Shown here: positions 35,145 through 43,147 of the stretch, piece after piece | How the letters are laid out: the number at the start of each line of letters is the position of its first letter | Numbering within the stretch: position 1 is the stretch's first letter | Made by a program: the position numbers and the translations under genes | The notes under the pieces: generated by a model | What the model was told of the DNA's origin: nothing | What the model saw: only the letters and a program-made list of their open reading frames with translations | Databases searched by the model: none | Source of the DNA: Pseudomonas sp. 10-1B | GTDB taxonomy: Bacteria; Pseudomonadota; Gammaproteobacteria; Pseudomonadales; Pseudomonadaceae | Reading direction: 5' to 3' | Assembly (NCBI RefSeq): GCF_000935045.1 | Contig: NZ_JYKS01000005.1 | Coordinates: 1 to 64,000, forward strand | DNA length: 64,000 nucleotides

Positions 35145-36143
35145 ATGGACCCGCGCAGTGAAGTGTTGCTCCGCCAGGCAGAGCTGTTCCAGGGGCCGCT
35201 GCTGGTCGCCGGCGCCCCCGCCGACGACCTGCTCGGCCAATTGCCCCAGGCCCAGGCCTGGACCTGGCATGCGGGTGATCAGGCCATGCTCGAAAGCCGC
35301 TTCGGCGGCCGCAGCCACTACGCGGTCGAGCCCCCGCAGGTAGCTTTCGACAGTGCCGTGCTGTTCCTGCCCAAGTCCCGCGAATTGGCTGCCTACCTGC
35401 TCAATGCTCTGGCTTCGCGCCTGGCCGGCCGCGAGCTGTACCTGGTCGGTGAGAAACGCGGCGGCATCGAAGGCGCGGCCAAACAGCTGCAGGCCTTTGG
35501 CAAACCGCGCAAGCTCGACAGCGCCCGGCATTGCCAGCTGTGGCAAGTGACCGTCGACCAGGCACCGCAGGCAAAACCGCTGGAAAGCCTGGCCGAACGC
35601 TTCGAACTCGCCCTGGAGGACGGGCCGCTGCAAGTGGTCAGCCTGCCTGGAGTGTTCAGCCATGGCCGCCTCGACCGGGGCACCGCGCTGTTGCTCAAGC
35701 ACCTCGACGGCCTGCCTGACGGCCATGTACTGGACTTCGGTTGCGGTGCCGGGGTGCTCGGCGCCACGGTCAAACGCCGTTATCCACAAAGCCGGGTGAC
35801 CCTGCTGGACGTGGATGCCTTCGCCGTGGCGGCCAGCCGCCTGACGCTGGCTGCCAATGGCCTGGAAGGCGAGGTGATCAGCGGTGATGGCATCGACGCA
35901 GCGCCGACCGAACTCAGCCTGATCCTGAGCAACCCGCCGTTCCACACCGGGGTGCACACCAATTACCAGGCTTCGGAAAACTTGCTGAAAAAATCCGCCG
36001 TTCATCTGCGAAAAGGTGGCGAAATGCGCCTGGTGGCCAACAGCTTCCTACGCTACCAGCCGCTGATCGAAGGGGCGCTGGGCAACTGCCAGGTACGCGA
36101 CGAGGCCGACGGTTTCCGTATCTACCAGGCAACACATGGATAA
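35145..36143 (+). CDS. rsmC: 16S rRNA (guanine1207-N2)-methyltransferase RsmC
   Basis: A 332-residue SAM-dependent methyltransferase with two tandem Rossmann-like domains, the first degenerate. The catalytic domain has the SAM loop [12 protein letters not shown] and the N2-guanine motif SNPPFHTG. The ATG at 35145 follows AGGAGG at a good distance. It modifies G1207 of 16S rRNA during 30S assembly. A weak hairpin with a T-run follows the stop (about 36149-36168), separating it from the riboswitch downstream. Confidence 0.93.
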   Translation: MDPRSEVLLRQAELFQGPLLVAGAPADDLLGQLPQAQAWTWHAGDQAMLESRFGGRSHYAVEPPQVAFDSAVLFLPKSRELAAYLLNALASRLAGRELYLVGEKRGGIEGAAKQLQAFGKPRKLDSARHCQLWQVTVDQAPQAKPLESLAERFELALEDGPLQVVSLPGVFSHGRLDRGTALLLKHLDGLPDGHVLDFGCGAGVLGATVKRRYPQSRVTLLDVDAFAVAASRLTLAANGLEGEVISGDGIDAAPTELSLILSNPPFHTGVHTNYQASENLLKKSAVHLRKGGEMRLVANSFLRYQPLIEGALGNCQVRDEADGFRIYQATHG

Positions 36144-36176
36144 AAACAGCGCTTGCCGAAAGCGTTTTGCCTAGGC

Positions 36177-36400
36177 AGAATCCGCACCGTCCTAGGGGAG
36201 TAGTCTCCCGCGAGCACCCTGCTCGCCCGGTACGCGTCAACATACTTGGTCCATAGACCATGGCGCGTGCGACCCACCATGCCAGCCTGCATGGAAAGAT
36301 CCGCAAAGACGGATCCAGGGTTTGACAAGACCTATGACACGCACACCTTACCCGGGGCGGGGAGGTTGTACGTGTCATAGCCGTGTCGACCCGCCCCCGT
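36177..36400 (+). ncRNA. yybP-ykoY manganese riboswitch
   Basis: Conserved motif pieces are visible in order: GGGGAGTAG (36195-36203), a paired arm with CGAGC/GCTCG, CAACATACTTGG (36238-36249), and GGGAGGTTGTACGTGTCATAG (36360-36380, 21 nt so given here by its two halves: GGGAGG and TTGTACGTGTCATAG). The last part of the leader, GGGGCGGG and CCCGCCCCC (about 36353-36398), can form a long stem ending just before the ribosome-binding site AGGAAA of the UPF0016 gene, a plausible expression platform. This class senses Mn2+ and turns on Mn exporters of exactly this family. Confidence 0.92.
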
Positions 36401-36410
36401 AGGAAACCTG

Positions 36411-36995
36411 ATGCTGGAATCTTTGCTGGTCCCCACCGCCATCGTTGCGCTCGCCGAAATCGGCGACAAGACGCAACTGCTCGCGCTCATTCTCGCGGCC
36501 CGCTTCCGCAAGCCGTGGCCGATCATCGCCGGCATCATCGCTGCCACCCTGGCCAACCATGCCGCGGCGGGGGCCGTGGGCGCGTGGGTCGGCAGCTTCT
36601 TCAGCGATTCGACATTGCACTGGATCCTGGCCGCAAGCTTTACCGCCACAGCGCTGTGGACGCTGATACCGGACAAGATGGATGACGATGAAAATCCGGC
36701 ACGCCGCTTCGGGCCGTTCCTGACCACGCTGATCGCGTTTTTCCTGGCCGAAATCGGCGACAAGACCCAGGTCGCCACGGTGATGCTGGCGGCACAGTAC
36801 CCGCACCTGATCATGGTCATCATCGGCACCACCCTGGGCATGCTGATTGCCAACGTGCCGGTGGTGCTGGCAGGTAACTTCGCAGCGGACAAACTGCCGT
36901 TGACGCTGATTCGGCGCCTGGCGGCCACGGCGTTCATCGTGCTGGCGATCGTGGCCGTGTACTCGGCGATGAAGGCCAGTGGCTGGATTGGGTAA
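36411..36995 (+). CDS. UPF0016/GDT1-family Mn2+ exporter
   Basis: A 194-residue inner-membrane protein with about six helices in two homologous halves. Each half carries the family signature EIGDKT (residues 16-21 and 114-119) that coordinates the cation. Members (MneA/MntX-like, eukaryotic TMEM165/Gdt1) export Mn2+ or exchange Ca2+/Mn2+. The Mn riboswitch directly upstream strongly supports a manganese detoxification role. It is monocistronic, followed by a REP cluster. Confidence 0.93.
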   Translation: MLESLLVPTAIVALAEIGDKTQLLALILAARFRKPWPIIAGIIAATLANHAAAGAVGAWVGSFFSDSTLHWILAASFTATALWTLIPDKMDDDENPARRFGPFLTTLIAFFLAEIGDKTQVATVMLAAQYPHLIMVIIGTTLGMLIANVPVVLAGNFAADKLPLTLIRRLAATAFIVLAIVAVYSAMKASGWIG

Positions 36996-37002
36996 CTGCC
37001 AA

Positions 37003-37219
37003 AGGGGCCCCGCTGCGGCCCAATCGCCGGCAAGCCAGCTCCCACAGGGACTGCACAGGGCTTGAGATCGATGCGGTCGAGGTGGGAGCAACTGTCTTAT
37101 ATTGCCTGGGCTGGCCTCATCGCCGGCAAGCCAGCTCCCACAGGGACTGCACAGGGCTTGAGATCGATGCGGTCGAGGTGGGAGCTGGCTTGCCGGCGAT
37201 TGGGCTGCAAAGCAGCCCC
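37003..37219. repeat. Composite REP cluster with a 65-bp direct repeat
   Basis: Several CCAGCTCCCACAG-class REP units. A 65-bp segment starting CGCCGGCAAGCCAGCTCCCA is repeated identically at 37025-37089 and 37121-37185. Between them is a 40-bp segment (37082-37121, GTGGGAGCAACTGTCTTATA and so on) that also occurs at 38221-38260 (inverted) and 49004-49043. Confidence 0.9.
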
Positions 37220-37227
37220 TTGCAGAC

Positions 37228-38046
37228 TTACTGCTTGGCCGCAGCCTGATACAACGGCATCACCTTCGGAATCGCCGCCTGCAACGAAGCAATGCGGCTA
37301 TCGGACGCCGGGTGAGTGCTCATGAACTCAGGCGGCGCGCCTTCGGAGGCCTTGCTCATCTTGTTCCACAAGGTGATCGCGGCATTCGGGTCGTAACCGG
37401 CACGCGCCGACAACTCCAGGCCGATCAGGTCGGCTTCGTTCTCGTTGGCACGGCTGTTGGGCAAGGTCATGGCGTAGTTCACCACGGTATCGGCCAGGGC
37501 CATGCTGCTCTGGCCCAGGCCGAAGATGGCACCGGCACCCTGGCGGGCCATTTCCACGCCGTATGCCTTGGACATCGCCTCGCGGCTGTGCTCGCGCAGG
37601 GCGTGGGCAATTTCATGCCCCACCACCGCGGCAATTTCCGCATCGGTGAGCTTGAGCTGATCGATCAACCCGGTGTAGACGATGATCTTGCCGCCCGGGC
37701 CGCAGTTGGCGTTGAGCTCGTCGCTCTTGATCACGTTGACTTCCCAGTTCCATTGCGCGGCATCCGGGCGGAACCTGGGCGCCTGGGCGATCAAACGGTT
37801 GGCGATCACCTGCACACGCTTGGCATCGGCGCTGGACTTGTCGAGCACGCCTTTGCTCGATGCCTCACCCAAGGTCTGCTGGTATGACTGGGCGTACATC
37901 TGGTTGACCTCATCGGTCGAGAGCATGCTGAACATATATTGCTTGCGCTCAACGCCGACAGCACCGCCGCTGGTGGTATTCACTGCCTGGCAGCCAGCTA
38001 GCAGGATGCCAGCGCTCAACAGGCTGACGACAAAAGACTTACGCAT
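37228..38046 (-). CDS. M48-family metalloprotease, lipoprotein
   Basis: A 272-residue exported zinc protease. The signal peptide ends in lipobox LLAGC (Cys19). Zinc motif HEIAH is at 144-148, and a third ligand is probably in NENEADLIGLELSARAGYDP. It resembles periplasmic LoiP/YcaL-type M48 proteases involved in outer-membrane protein quality control. Asp at position +2 of the lipoprotein is absent (Cys-Gln-Ala), so outer-membrane anchoring is expected. Flanked on both sides by REP clusters. Confidence 0.92.
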   Translation of the reverse strand: MRKSFVVSLLSAGILLAGCQAVNTTSGGAVGVERKQYMFSMLSTDEVNQMYAQSYQQTLGEASSKGVLDKSSADAKRVQVIANRLIAQAPRFRPDAAQWNWEVNVIKSDELNANCGPGGKIIVYTGLIDQLKLTDAEIAAVVGHEIAHALREHSREAMSKAYGVEMARQGAGAIFGLGQSSMALADTVVNYAMTLPNSRANENEADLIGLELSARAGYDPNAAITLWNKMSKASEGAPPEFMSTHPASDSRIASLQAAIPKVMPLYQAAAKQ

Positions 38047-38134
38047 GAAAACACTCCCTATCTACATGCGGCGTATCCTAGGCTGAGTCGGCTGGAGCCG
38101 CCATAGCCGCAGGGAAGATTTTCGTAGCCGGCAC

Positions 38135-38296
38135 TGGCCCTATCGCCGGCAAGCCAGCTCCCACCTCGACCGCATAGGCTTCAAGCCCTGTGCAGTGCCT
38201 GTGGGAGCCGGCTTGCCGGCGATGAGGCCAGCCCAGGCAATACAAGACAGTTACTCCCACAGGGAGGTGGGAGCTGGCTTGCCGGCGATAGGGCCG
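38135..38296. repeat. Composite REP cluster
   Basis: Three REP arms of the GCCGGCAAGCC class plus an inverted copy of the 40-bp linker (38221-38260) seen at 37082-37121 and 49004-49043. It lies between the M48 protease start and the SRAP gene end. Confidence 0.88.
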
Positions 38297-38310
38297 CTGC
38301 AGGCAACCCA

Positions 38311-38931
38311 TCAGGCCGGGGTCAGGCACTCCGGTGCATCCAGTTTCGGGTCGTTGACGAAGTTCGCCAGGGCCCGCTCGCGCAACGTCGCCGGCGGGCT
38401 GGCCAGCAGCTCATGCAAACGCGTCAACGGCGTATCCGGGTCAAGCCAGGCCGCCTGCCCCGCCTCGTCCAGTATCAGCGGCCGACGCTGGCTCATGGCC
38501 GCCTGGGTCACCACCGCACAACTCAGCCACACCTGGTCCTGCACCGGGTAGGCCTCCCACACCGCTGCGAAGTACAGTGACGAACCCTCACCCGGGGTCA
38601 GCCAATAGGGGCGTTTGCGCACGCTGCCGCGCCATTCGTAAAAGCCGTTGGCCGGCATCAGGCAGCGACGCTGGCGAAACGCATCGCGAAACATCGGCTG
38701 CTCGGCCAGAGTTTCGGCGCGGGCATGGGCAGGGGTGCGGGACAGGTCGGTGAGCCAGGCCGGGGTCAGCCCCCAGCGCGCCTTGGCCAGCTGCTGCTGG
38801 CCGTCGAGCTGGCGCTGGATCAGCACCGAAGCCCCCGGCGAGATGTTCCATTGGGCCGGCTGGCCATCGGGAAAGCCAGGCAGACAGGCAAGCGCCTGGG
38901 GCCAGCGAAACAGGGCATAACGTCCACACAT
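38311..38931 (-). CDS. SRAP (HMCES/YedK) abasic-site-processing protein
   Basis: A 206-residue SOS response-associated peptidase family protein. The catalytic Cys2 (MCGRYALF) forms a thiazolidine crosslink with abasic sites in single-stranded DNA. Also present are the NISPG segment (Asn and so on), the glutamate in MPANGFYEWRG, and the histidine-equivalent region, which here reads SCAVVTQAAM rather than the usual T..A......IH.RMP. In most homologues a histidine at this point (as in 'HxRMP') is conserved. Here the text reads AAMSQRRPLIL, so that His appears replaced. Confidence 0.85.
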   Translation of the reverse strand: MCGRYALFRWPQALACLPGFPDGQPAQWNISPGASVLIQRQLDGQQQLAKARWGLTPAWLTDLSRTPAHARAETLAEQPMFRDAFRQRRCLMPANGFYEWRGSVRKRPYWLTPGEGSSLYFAAVWEAYPVQDQVWLSCAVVTQAAMSQRRPLILDEAGQAAWLDPDTPLTRLHELLASPPATLRERALANFVNDPKLDAPECLTPA

Positions 38932-38946
38932 GGGCGAATTTAGAAC

Positions 38947-39207
38947 CTAGCAGATCAAAGTACCGGGGAAACTCTCCGGTTCGTCGCCAACCAGTGGCTG
39001 GGCGTCATTGTACGCATCGATCAGTTGCCGTGCGTACTCGGCCTGCTCATCGGCCACGGCAAGCCCCAGCAGGCCCTGCATCGGCAGCTCGCCAGCGGCA
39101 CCGACCAGGTCACGGCCGACCAGGTGCACCTCGACCCCCTCGCTGGCGAGCATGCCTGCCAGCATCTGGGCCTCGAGCAGGCTTTCCGGCTCGTAGATCC
39201 GCTTCAT
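38947..39207 (-). CDS. DUF2007 domain protein
   Basis: An 86-residue putative signal-transducing protein. The ferredoxin-like DUF2007 core is visible: MKRIYEPESLLEAQMLAGML, then SEGVEVHLVGRDLVGAAGE and LLGLAVADEQAEYARQLI. The start overlaps the stop of the upstream CPXCG gene (TGATG), so the two are translationally coupled. Molecular role unknown. Confidence 0.85.
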   Translation of the reverse strand: MKRIYEPESLLEAQMLAGMLASEGVEVHLVGRDLVGAAGELPMQGLLGLAVADEQAEYARQLIDAYNDAQPLVGDEPESFPGTLIC

Positions 39208-39392
39208 CAGGCATCGTCCTCGCGCCGCACTTCGAGCATCCATTCGTCACCATGCACCTGCAGAATGAACACCACAGGCTGGCAGCACACCTGGCAATCT
39301 TCGGTGTAGACCTGGTCGCCACCGGACAGATCGACGGTGGTTTCCACACGTTCGCCACAATAAGGGCAATCATAGAAGTCGGTTTCCAGCAT
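39207..39392 (-). CDS. CPXCG-motif zinc-ribbon protein
   Basis: A 61-residue protein with CPYCGE near the N-terminus and CQVCCQP in the middle: two CxxC knuckles forming a zinc ribbon. It matches the CPXCG family of small Cys-rich proteins. It is first of a two-gene unit with the DUF2007 gene and is divergent from the acyltransferase gene. Function unknown. Confidence 0.88.
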   Translation of the reverse strand: MLETDFYDCPYCGERVETTVDLSGGDQVYTEDCQVCCQPVVFILQVHGDEWMLEVRREDDA

Positions 39393-39514
39393 CGCGGTCT
39401 CCGCAGTGACTTATGCGTATAATTGCCGGTCTGTTTACAGGGTCTGTGTGCGTCCGAGCCGTTTTTCGGAGCCCGCCCCTACCTTATTACCCTAGCCGTT
39501 TCCAACAAGAGAGC

Positions 39515-40684
39515 ATGATGGGCGAATTCGATGCCATCCGACCGTATGACGACGCTGAGGTCCCTGCCGTTCTGGCACGCCTGCTCAGCGACCCGGCATT
39601 CCTCGATATCCTCACCCACTTCCGCTTCCCGCGTGCGGCCGGTGCTCTCGGCTGGTTGCTCAAGCCCCTGATCGCCCGCCGCCTGCGCAAGGAATTCGCC
39701 GGCGTCACCTGTGTCTCGACCTTGCAGGACAAAGTCGAGTACTACGTCGACCAGACCATCGATCGCGCCACCGACGGCGTCACCTATTCGGGCGTGGAGC
39801 AGCTCAAGGCCGGCACTGCCTACCTGTTCCTGGCCAACCACCGCGACATTGTCATGGACCCGGCCTTCGTCAACTACGCGGTATACCACGCCGGCCTGCC
39901 GACCCCACGCATCGCCATTGGTGACAACCTGCTGCAAAAGCCGTTTGTCAGCGACATGATGCGCCTGAACAAGAGCTTCATCGTGCACCGCTCGATCAGT
40001 GGCCGCCGCGAGAAGCTGGCGGCCTACCAATTGCTCTCGGCCTACATCAACCATTCGATCCGCAACGACGCCACGTCGATCTGGATCGCCCAGGCCGAAG
40101 GCCGGGCCAAGGACGGTGACGACCGCACCGACTCGGCGATCCTCAAGATGTTCCACATGAGCCGCAAGGACGAGCCATTCGGTGCGGTGATCCAGAGCTT
40201 GAACCTGATACCAGTGTCGATCAGCTACGAATACGACCCTTGCGACCAGGCCAAGGCCCGCGAGCTGTACATCCGCGCTACCACCGGTACCTACAAGAAG
40301 GCGCCGGGCGAGGACGACAACAGCATCGCCAAGGGCATCACCGGCTACAAAGGCCGAGTGCACATCAACTTCGCCCCGCCGGTGACCGAGTACCATGAGG
40401 ACACCAAGCAACTGGCGGCGGAAATAGACCGGCAGATCCTCGGCGGCTACCGGCTGTTCCCGGTGCATTACCTGGCCTATGCGATGTGGGACGGCAAGGA
40501 TGAAGCCCTGCAGGTGCCGAGCGCCGAGAAGGTGTTCCCGGCCGATGAGCTGGCCCGGGCCAAGGAAGAATGGCAGCGCCGCCTGGATGCCTGCCCTGAA
40601 GAGCAGCGGCCTTACCTGGTATTGCAGTATGCGACGCCGGTACGCAACCAGTACCAGGTCAAGCAACAGGCGCCGGTTGCCTGA
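39515..40684 (+). CDS. 1-acyl-sn-glycerol-3-phosphate acyltransferase family protein
   Basis: A 389-residue acyltransferase with the PlsB/PlsC signature NHRDIVMD (block I, His-x4-Asp), block III near SIWIAQAEGRAKDGDD, and PVSISYEYDP. It is longer than PlsC and of the type that follows a CPXCG gene in pseudomonads. No obvious membrane helix is present, so it is probably peripheral. Two adjacent ATG codons (39515, 39518) follow AAGAGAG, and the first is used here. It probably acylates a lysophospholipid or glycerol phosphate. The acceptor is not certain. Confidence 0.85.
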   Translation: MMGEFDAIRPYDDAEVPAVLARLLSDPAFLDILTHFRFPRAAGALGWLLKPLIARRLRKEFAGVTCVSTLQDKVEYYVDQTIDRATDGVTYSGVEQLKAGTAYLFLANHRDIVMDPAFVNYAVYHAGLPTPRIAIGDNLLQKPFVSDMMRLNKSFIVHRSISGRREKLAAYQLLSAYINHSIRNDATSIWIAQAEGRAKDGDDRTDSAILKMFHMSRKDEPFGAVIQSLNLIPVSISYEYDPCDQAKARELYIRATTGTYKKAPGEDDNSIAKGITGYKGRVHINFAPPVTEYHEDTKQLAAEIDRQILGGYRLFPVHYLAYAMWDGKDEALQVPSAEKVFPADELARAKEEWQRRLDACPEEQRPYLVLQYATPVRNQYQVKQQAPVA

Positions 40685-40690
40685 AGTACC

Positions 40691-40716
40691 ATGGGGGCTG
40701 CTTCGCAGCCCCAGGT
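40691..40716. terminator. Hairpin between convergent genes
   Basis: GGGGCTGCTTCGCAGCCCC forms a 7-8-bp GC stem with a TTCG tetraloop, right after the acyltransferase stop and before the end of the convergent 86-residue gene. There is no long T-run, so it may act as a pause or Rho-assisted site. Confidence 0.6.
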
Positions 40717-40718
40717 TC

Positions 40719-40979
40719 TCAAACCCAGGTACTGAACCAGGACAGCAGCAGAGCCATCGCCAGGCACGAAAACCCAAGGATATAGAAGTACTTGGGCACC
40801 CGCAGGCCGAACGCGTCCACCACCCCGTCCTCCACTGCCAGGCTCTCGCGGGCTTGCACCTCGCGCCGCCGGGCACTGTGCAGCAGCAACCCGCCCGGGC
40901 AGGTCAGCAGCAGCGCCAGCAGGTTGATCAGCTTGGTGGGGTGGGCGGCCAGGAACCCCCAGAGCACTTGCAAGGACAT
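40719..40979 (-). CDS. Small membrane protein, hypothetical
   Basis: An 86-residue protein with two hydrophobic segments (LINLLALLLTCPGGLLLH near residues 18-35 and YFYILGFSCLAMALLLSWF near 65-84) and a charged middle loop. The ATG at 40979 has GAGG upstream. No family is recognised, but the composition and codon use match neighbouring core genes. Confidence 0.7.
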   Translation of the reverse strand: MSLQVLWGFLAAHPTKLINLLALLLTCPGGLLLHSARRREVQARESLAVEDGVVDAFGLRVPKYFYILGFSCLAMALLLSWFSTWV

Positions 40980-41139
40980 CACGCAACCTCGGTGTAAGCG
41001 ACGGCAAAGGCCCGCATTCTACCCAAGTCACACCCCGGCGCCCGGCCTTGGCGACAAACTGTCATTAATTTCATCTGTCATGCGCTCGTCATCAGAACAG
41101 GCCACCCTGTCGGCCTTTTCATGATCCGGAGCTTGTTCA

Positions 41140-41349
41140 ATGCTGCACGCCGAAAACCAGGACCGCCTCTATCTCGTTGCCCAGAGCGATGAACAACAGG
41201 CGCTGATCGATGGTTTTGCCATCAATGTGCAGGACCGTCAGTGGCTGGTCTACTGTGCCCTGGGCGGGCATGTGCATGAGGACTTGCCGGACATCGATAC
41301 CCATACCGGCGTCAGCTTGCTGGATTTCCAGATATTTGAAGCTGCTTAA
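41140..41349 (+). CDS. Small hypothetical protein (69 residues)
   Basis: An acidic, soluble 69-residue protein (begins MLHAENQDRLYLVAQSDEQQ) with CGGAG 9 bp before the ATG. No family recognised. Codon use is typical of the genome, and the gene ends just before a REPIN and a strong terminator, which supports it being real. Confidence 0.65.
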   Translation: MLHAENQDRLYLVAQSDEQQALIDGFAINVQDRQWLVYCALGGHVHEDLPDIDTHTGVSLLDFQIFEAA

Positions 41350-41350
41350 A

Positions 41351-41459
41351 CCTGTACCGGCCTCTTCGCGGGCACGCCCGCTCCCACAGGGATATCACTG
41401 GACCTGAGCATAGTGATATTCCTGTGGGAGCGGGCGTGCCCGCGAAGAGGCCGGTACAG
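41351..41459. repeat. REPIN with near-perfect long arms
   Basis: The two arms (CCTGTACCGGCCTCTTCGCG and so on, through GGGATATCACT) are complementary over about 48 bp, with only a short loop (41400-41412). This is among the most perfect palindromes in the window. Confidence 0.9.
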
Positions 41460-41464
41460 ACAAC

Positions 41465-41506
41465 AAAAAACCCGCTGCCTGACACACAGGCAGCGGGTTT
41501 TCTTTT
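41465..41506. terminator. Bidirectional intrinsic terminator
   Basis: AAAAAACCCGCTGCCTG-ACACA-CAGGCAGCGGGTTTTCTTTT: an 11-bp stem with an A-run and a T-run, serving both the 69-residue gene (plus) and the YajG lipoprotein (minus). Confidence 0.93.
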
Positions 41507-41518
41507 CCAGCTGAAAGC

Positions 41519-42103
41519 TTACTGGCCCAGCACCTGCCCGATGGACGGGTCCTTGAACAGGCGGGTCAGCGCATCGCTCAGCACATCGCCCACCAGTTGG
41601 GTGTTGGTATCCTGGTTCGGCGCCATGCCGAAGCGCTGGTCCAGCGAAGCGCCGTAGCGGCCGCTGTAGCGGCGGCCGCCATTGGTCACGTCGGCACGGA
41701 AGGTGGCGCCGATGGTGGCTTCGGTCACGTAGAGGTTGTCTTTCGGCGATTGGTATTTCAGCTCGGCCAGGGTCACGGTCAACTGCGGCGCGTTGTAGGC
41801 GTTCGGCGTCGGGGTGAAACCGAGCAGGCGCACGGCGGCTTCGGCCTGGGCCTGCAGCTTGGGCACCACGTCGTTACCGCTGACGCTGATGGTGCTGGTC
41901 TCGGGGTACATGCCACCGCGAGTGCCCAGGGACTGCGAAGGCCGACCATCGACCACCTTGACCACCACCGGCTGGCCATGGCCGACCGGAGCGAGCTGGG
42001 CCTTGAGCGTGGGTTGCGGGTTGAGTTGTTGCGGGCTGTGGGCACAACCGACCAGGCTGAGGCTGGCCACGGCGAGCAAACCGAACAACAGACGTTGCAA
42101 CAT
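41519..42103 (-). CDS. YajG-family lipoprotein
   Basis: A 194-residue outer-membrane lipoprotein. The signal peptide ends in LSLVGC (Cys20), followed by mature residues HSPQQLNPQP. The YajG domain is visible through VVKVVDGRPSQSLGTRGGMY and ALTRLFKDPSIGQVL. The ATG at 42103 is used because it opens directly into the signal peptide. Family function is unknown. Confidence 0.88.
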   Translation of the reverse strand: MLQRLLFGLLAVASLSLVGCAHSPQQLNPQPTLKAQLAPVGHGQPVVVKVVDGRPSQSLGTRGGMYPETSTISVSGNDVVPKLQAQAEAAVRLLGFTPTPNAYNAPQLTVTLAELKYQSPKDNLYVTEATIGATFRADVTNGGRRYSGRYGASLDQRFGMAPNQDTNTQLVGDVLSDALTRLFKDPSIGQVLGQ

Positions 42104-42315
42104 GCGCGTTACTCCAGAAAATGCGGCGAAGGCGCACAGTATACCTAGCGGCAAGCTATAAGCGGCAAGCTGCAAGTGAAAGCAGATCGCACGACGGGCT
42201 GGGTTTTTCTTGAGGCTTGCAGCTTTATGGCTTGCCGCCCAGAACCATTGTCACAATCGTTTCATGGCCACGCCCTTATCCTTGGGCCAAGCCCTAATGC
42301 ACAGGACTCGCCGCC

Positions 42316-42549
42316 ATGGCCTCGCTCTGGACCCTGCTCTTCCAATACCCGCGCCACAACACCTATGCCCGCCTGGACGCCGCAGGCAAATGCCTGGCCT
42401 TCAAGCAATGCAGCCAGGCACCCAGCGGTAGCGGCTGGGTCCAGATCAGTGAAATCCAGCTCACCTGGCTGGGCCGCGAGCTACCCGCCAGCGCCCGGGT
42501 TTGCGCCCGCGCAAGCCGCCGCTGGCACCAGCGCATCCTCGCCGCCTGA
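42316..42549 (+). CDS. Small hypothetical protein (77 residues)
   Basis: A basic, soluble 77-residue protein (begins MASLWTLLFQYPRHNTYARL). No recognised domain. The start is the only in-frame ATG with codon use like the core genome. It is divergent from the YajG gene. Moderately convincing as a lineage-specific gene. Confidence 0.55.
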   Translation: MASLWTLLFQYPRHNTYARLDAAGKCLAFKQCSQAPSGSGWVQISEIQLTWLGRELPASARVCARASRRWHQRILAA

Positions 42550-43147
42550 CAAACGCTGCAATAAAAACCAAGAATGGCGACATTTCTGCCCGCGACATCG
42601 CTATAATCTCCCCCCGATTATAAGGACGTCTCCTGATCGGGCCCCGCATTCGCCGATTGACCCCGGCACCTCCCGCTTCGCCCACAGAGAGCCTTCCACT
42701 CAGGTCTTGCATCGGCTGTCGTGCCTGCTTTCCGGCCCTTCGCACTGCATGAACCTGTGGGTTGCCATCGCGCAGTCCCCTTTTGAGGTTCACGTCTCCA
42801 AAAGAGCGTGAAAAAACGGTTTTTCACAACTTCACGAGAGTGTGGCGAGCAAATGAACAGTCTGGCATGTGCAAAAGCGGCAGATGTGTCCCGAACAGCC
42901 CTGAACAGGCGGCAAATACGCTCATCCCGCATGAGTGTCTGAGCCGTTCCATAACGCACGCACGACACCTTGACCATAAGTCGAATTGCCGCACCCGTGG
43001 CAAACGGCGTTCAATGCACGAACCCGAAGACTGATTGGCGGTGTCCGCGGAAGTTGCAAGAACTGCGAAAAGTCGGACATGGCGATCCTGGCCAACCCAG
43101 GTCCTATGCTGTCAATTAGGTAGCTGTAGATTGTGGAGACGCGTTAA
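42550..43147 (+). promoter_or_regulatory. 600-bp gene-free region upstream of mqo
   Basis: No open reading frame here is convincing. Visible structure: TATAATC-TCCCCCC-GATTATA (42602-42622), a perfect 7-bp inverted repeat that includes a consensus -10; the perfect palindrome GTGAAAAA-ACGG-TTTTTCAC (42808-42827); and a repeated GAACAG/CTGAACAGG stretch near 42892-42910. The mqo ribosome-binding site GGAG lies 9 bp before its ATG. The length suggests a long 5' leader, a small RNA, or complex control of mqo. Confidence 0.5.

Noticed and set aside
36144-36410. Possible small ORFs in the gap after rsmC
   Set aside because: The region is explained by the manganese riboswitch.
37003-38300. Regularly spaced palindromic repeats that might suggest a CRISPR array
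   Set aside because: The repeats are REP units in inverted pairs with variable spacing and conserved, not unique, spacers, and there are no cas genes.
42176-42977. Open frames in the mqo upstream gap on both strands
   Set aside because: No ribosome-binding sites, atypical composition (many Cys/Arg/Pro), and no similarity to known proteins.
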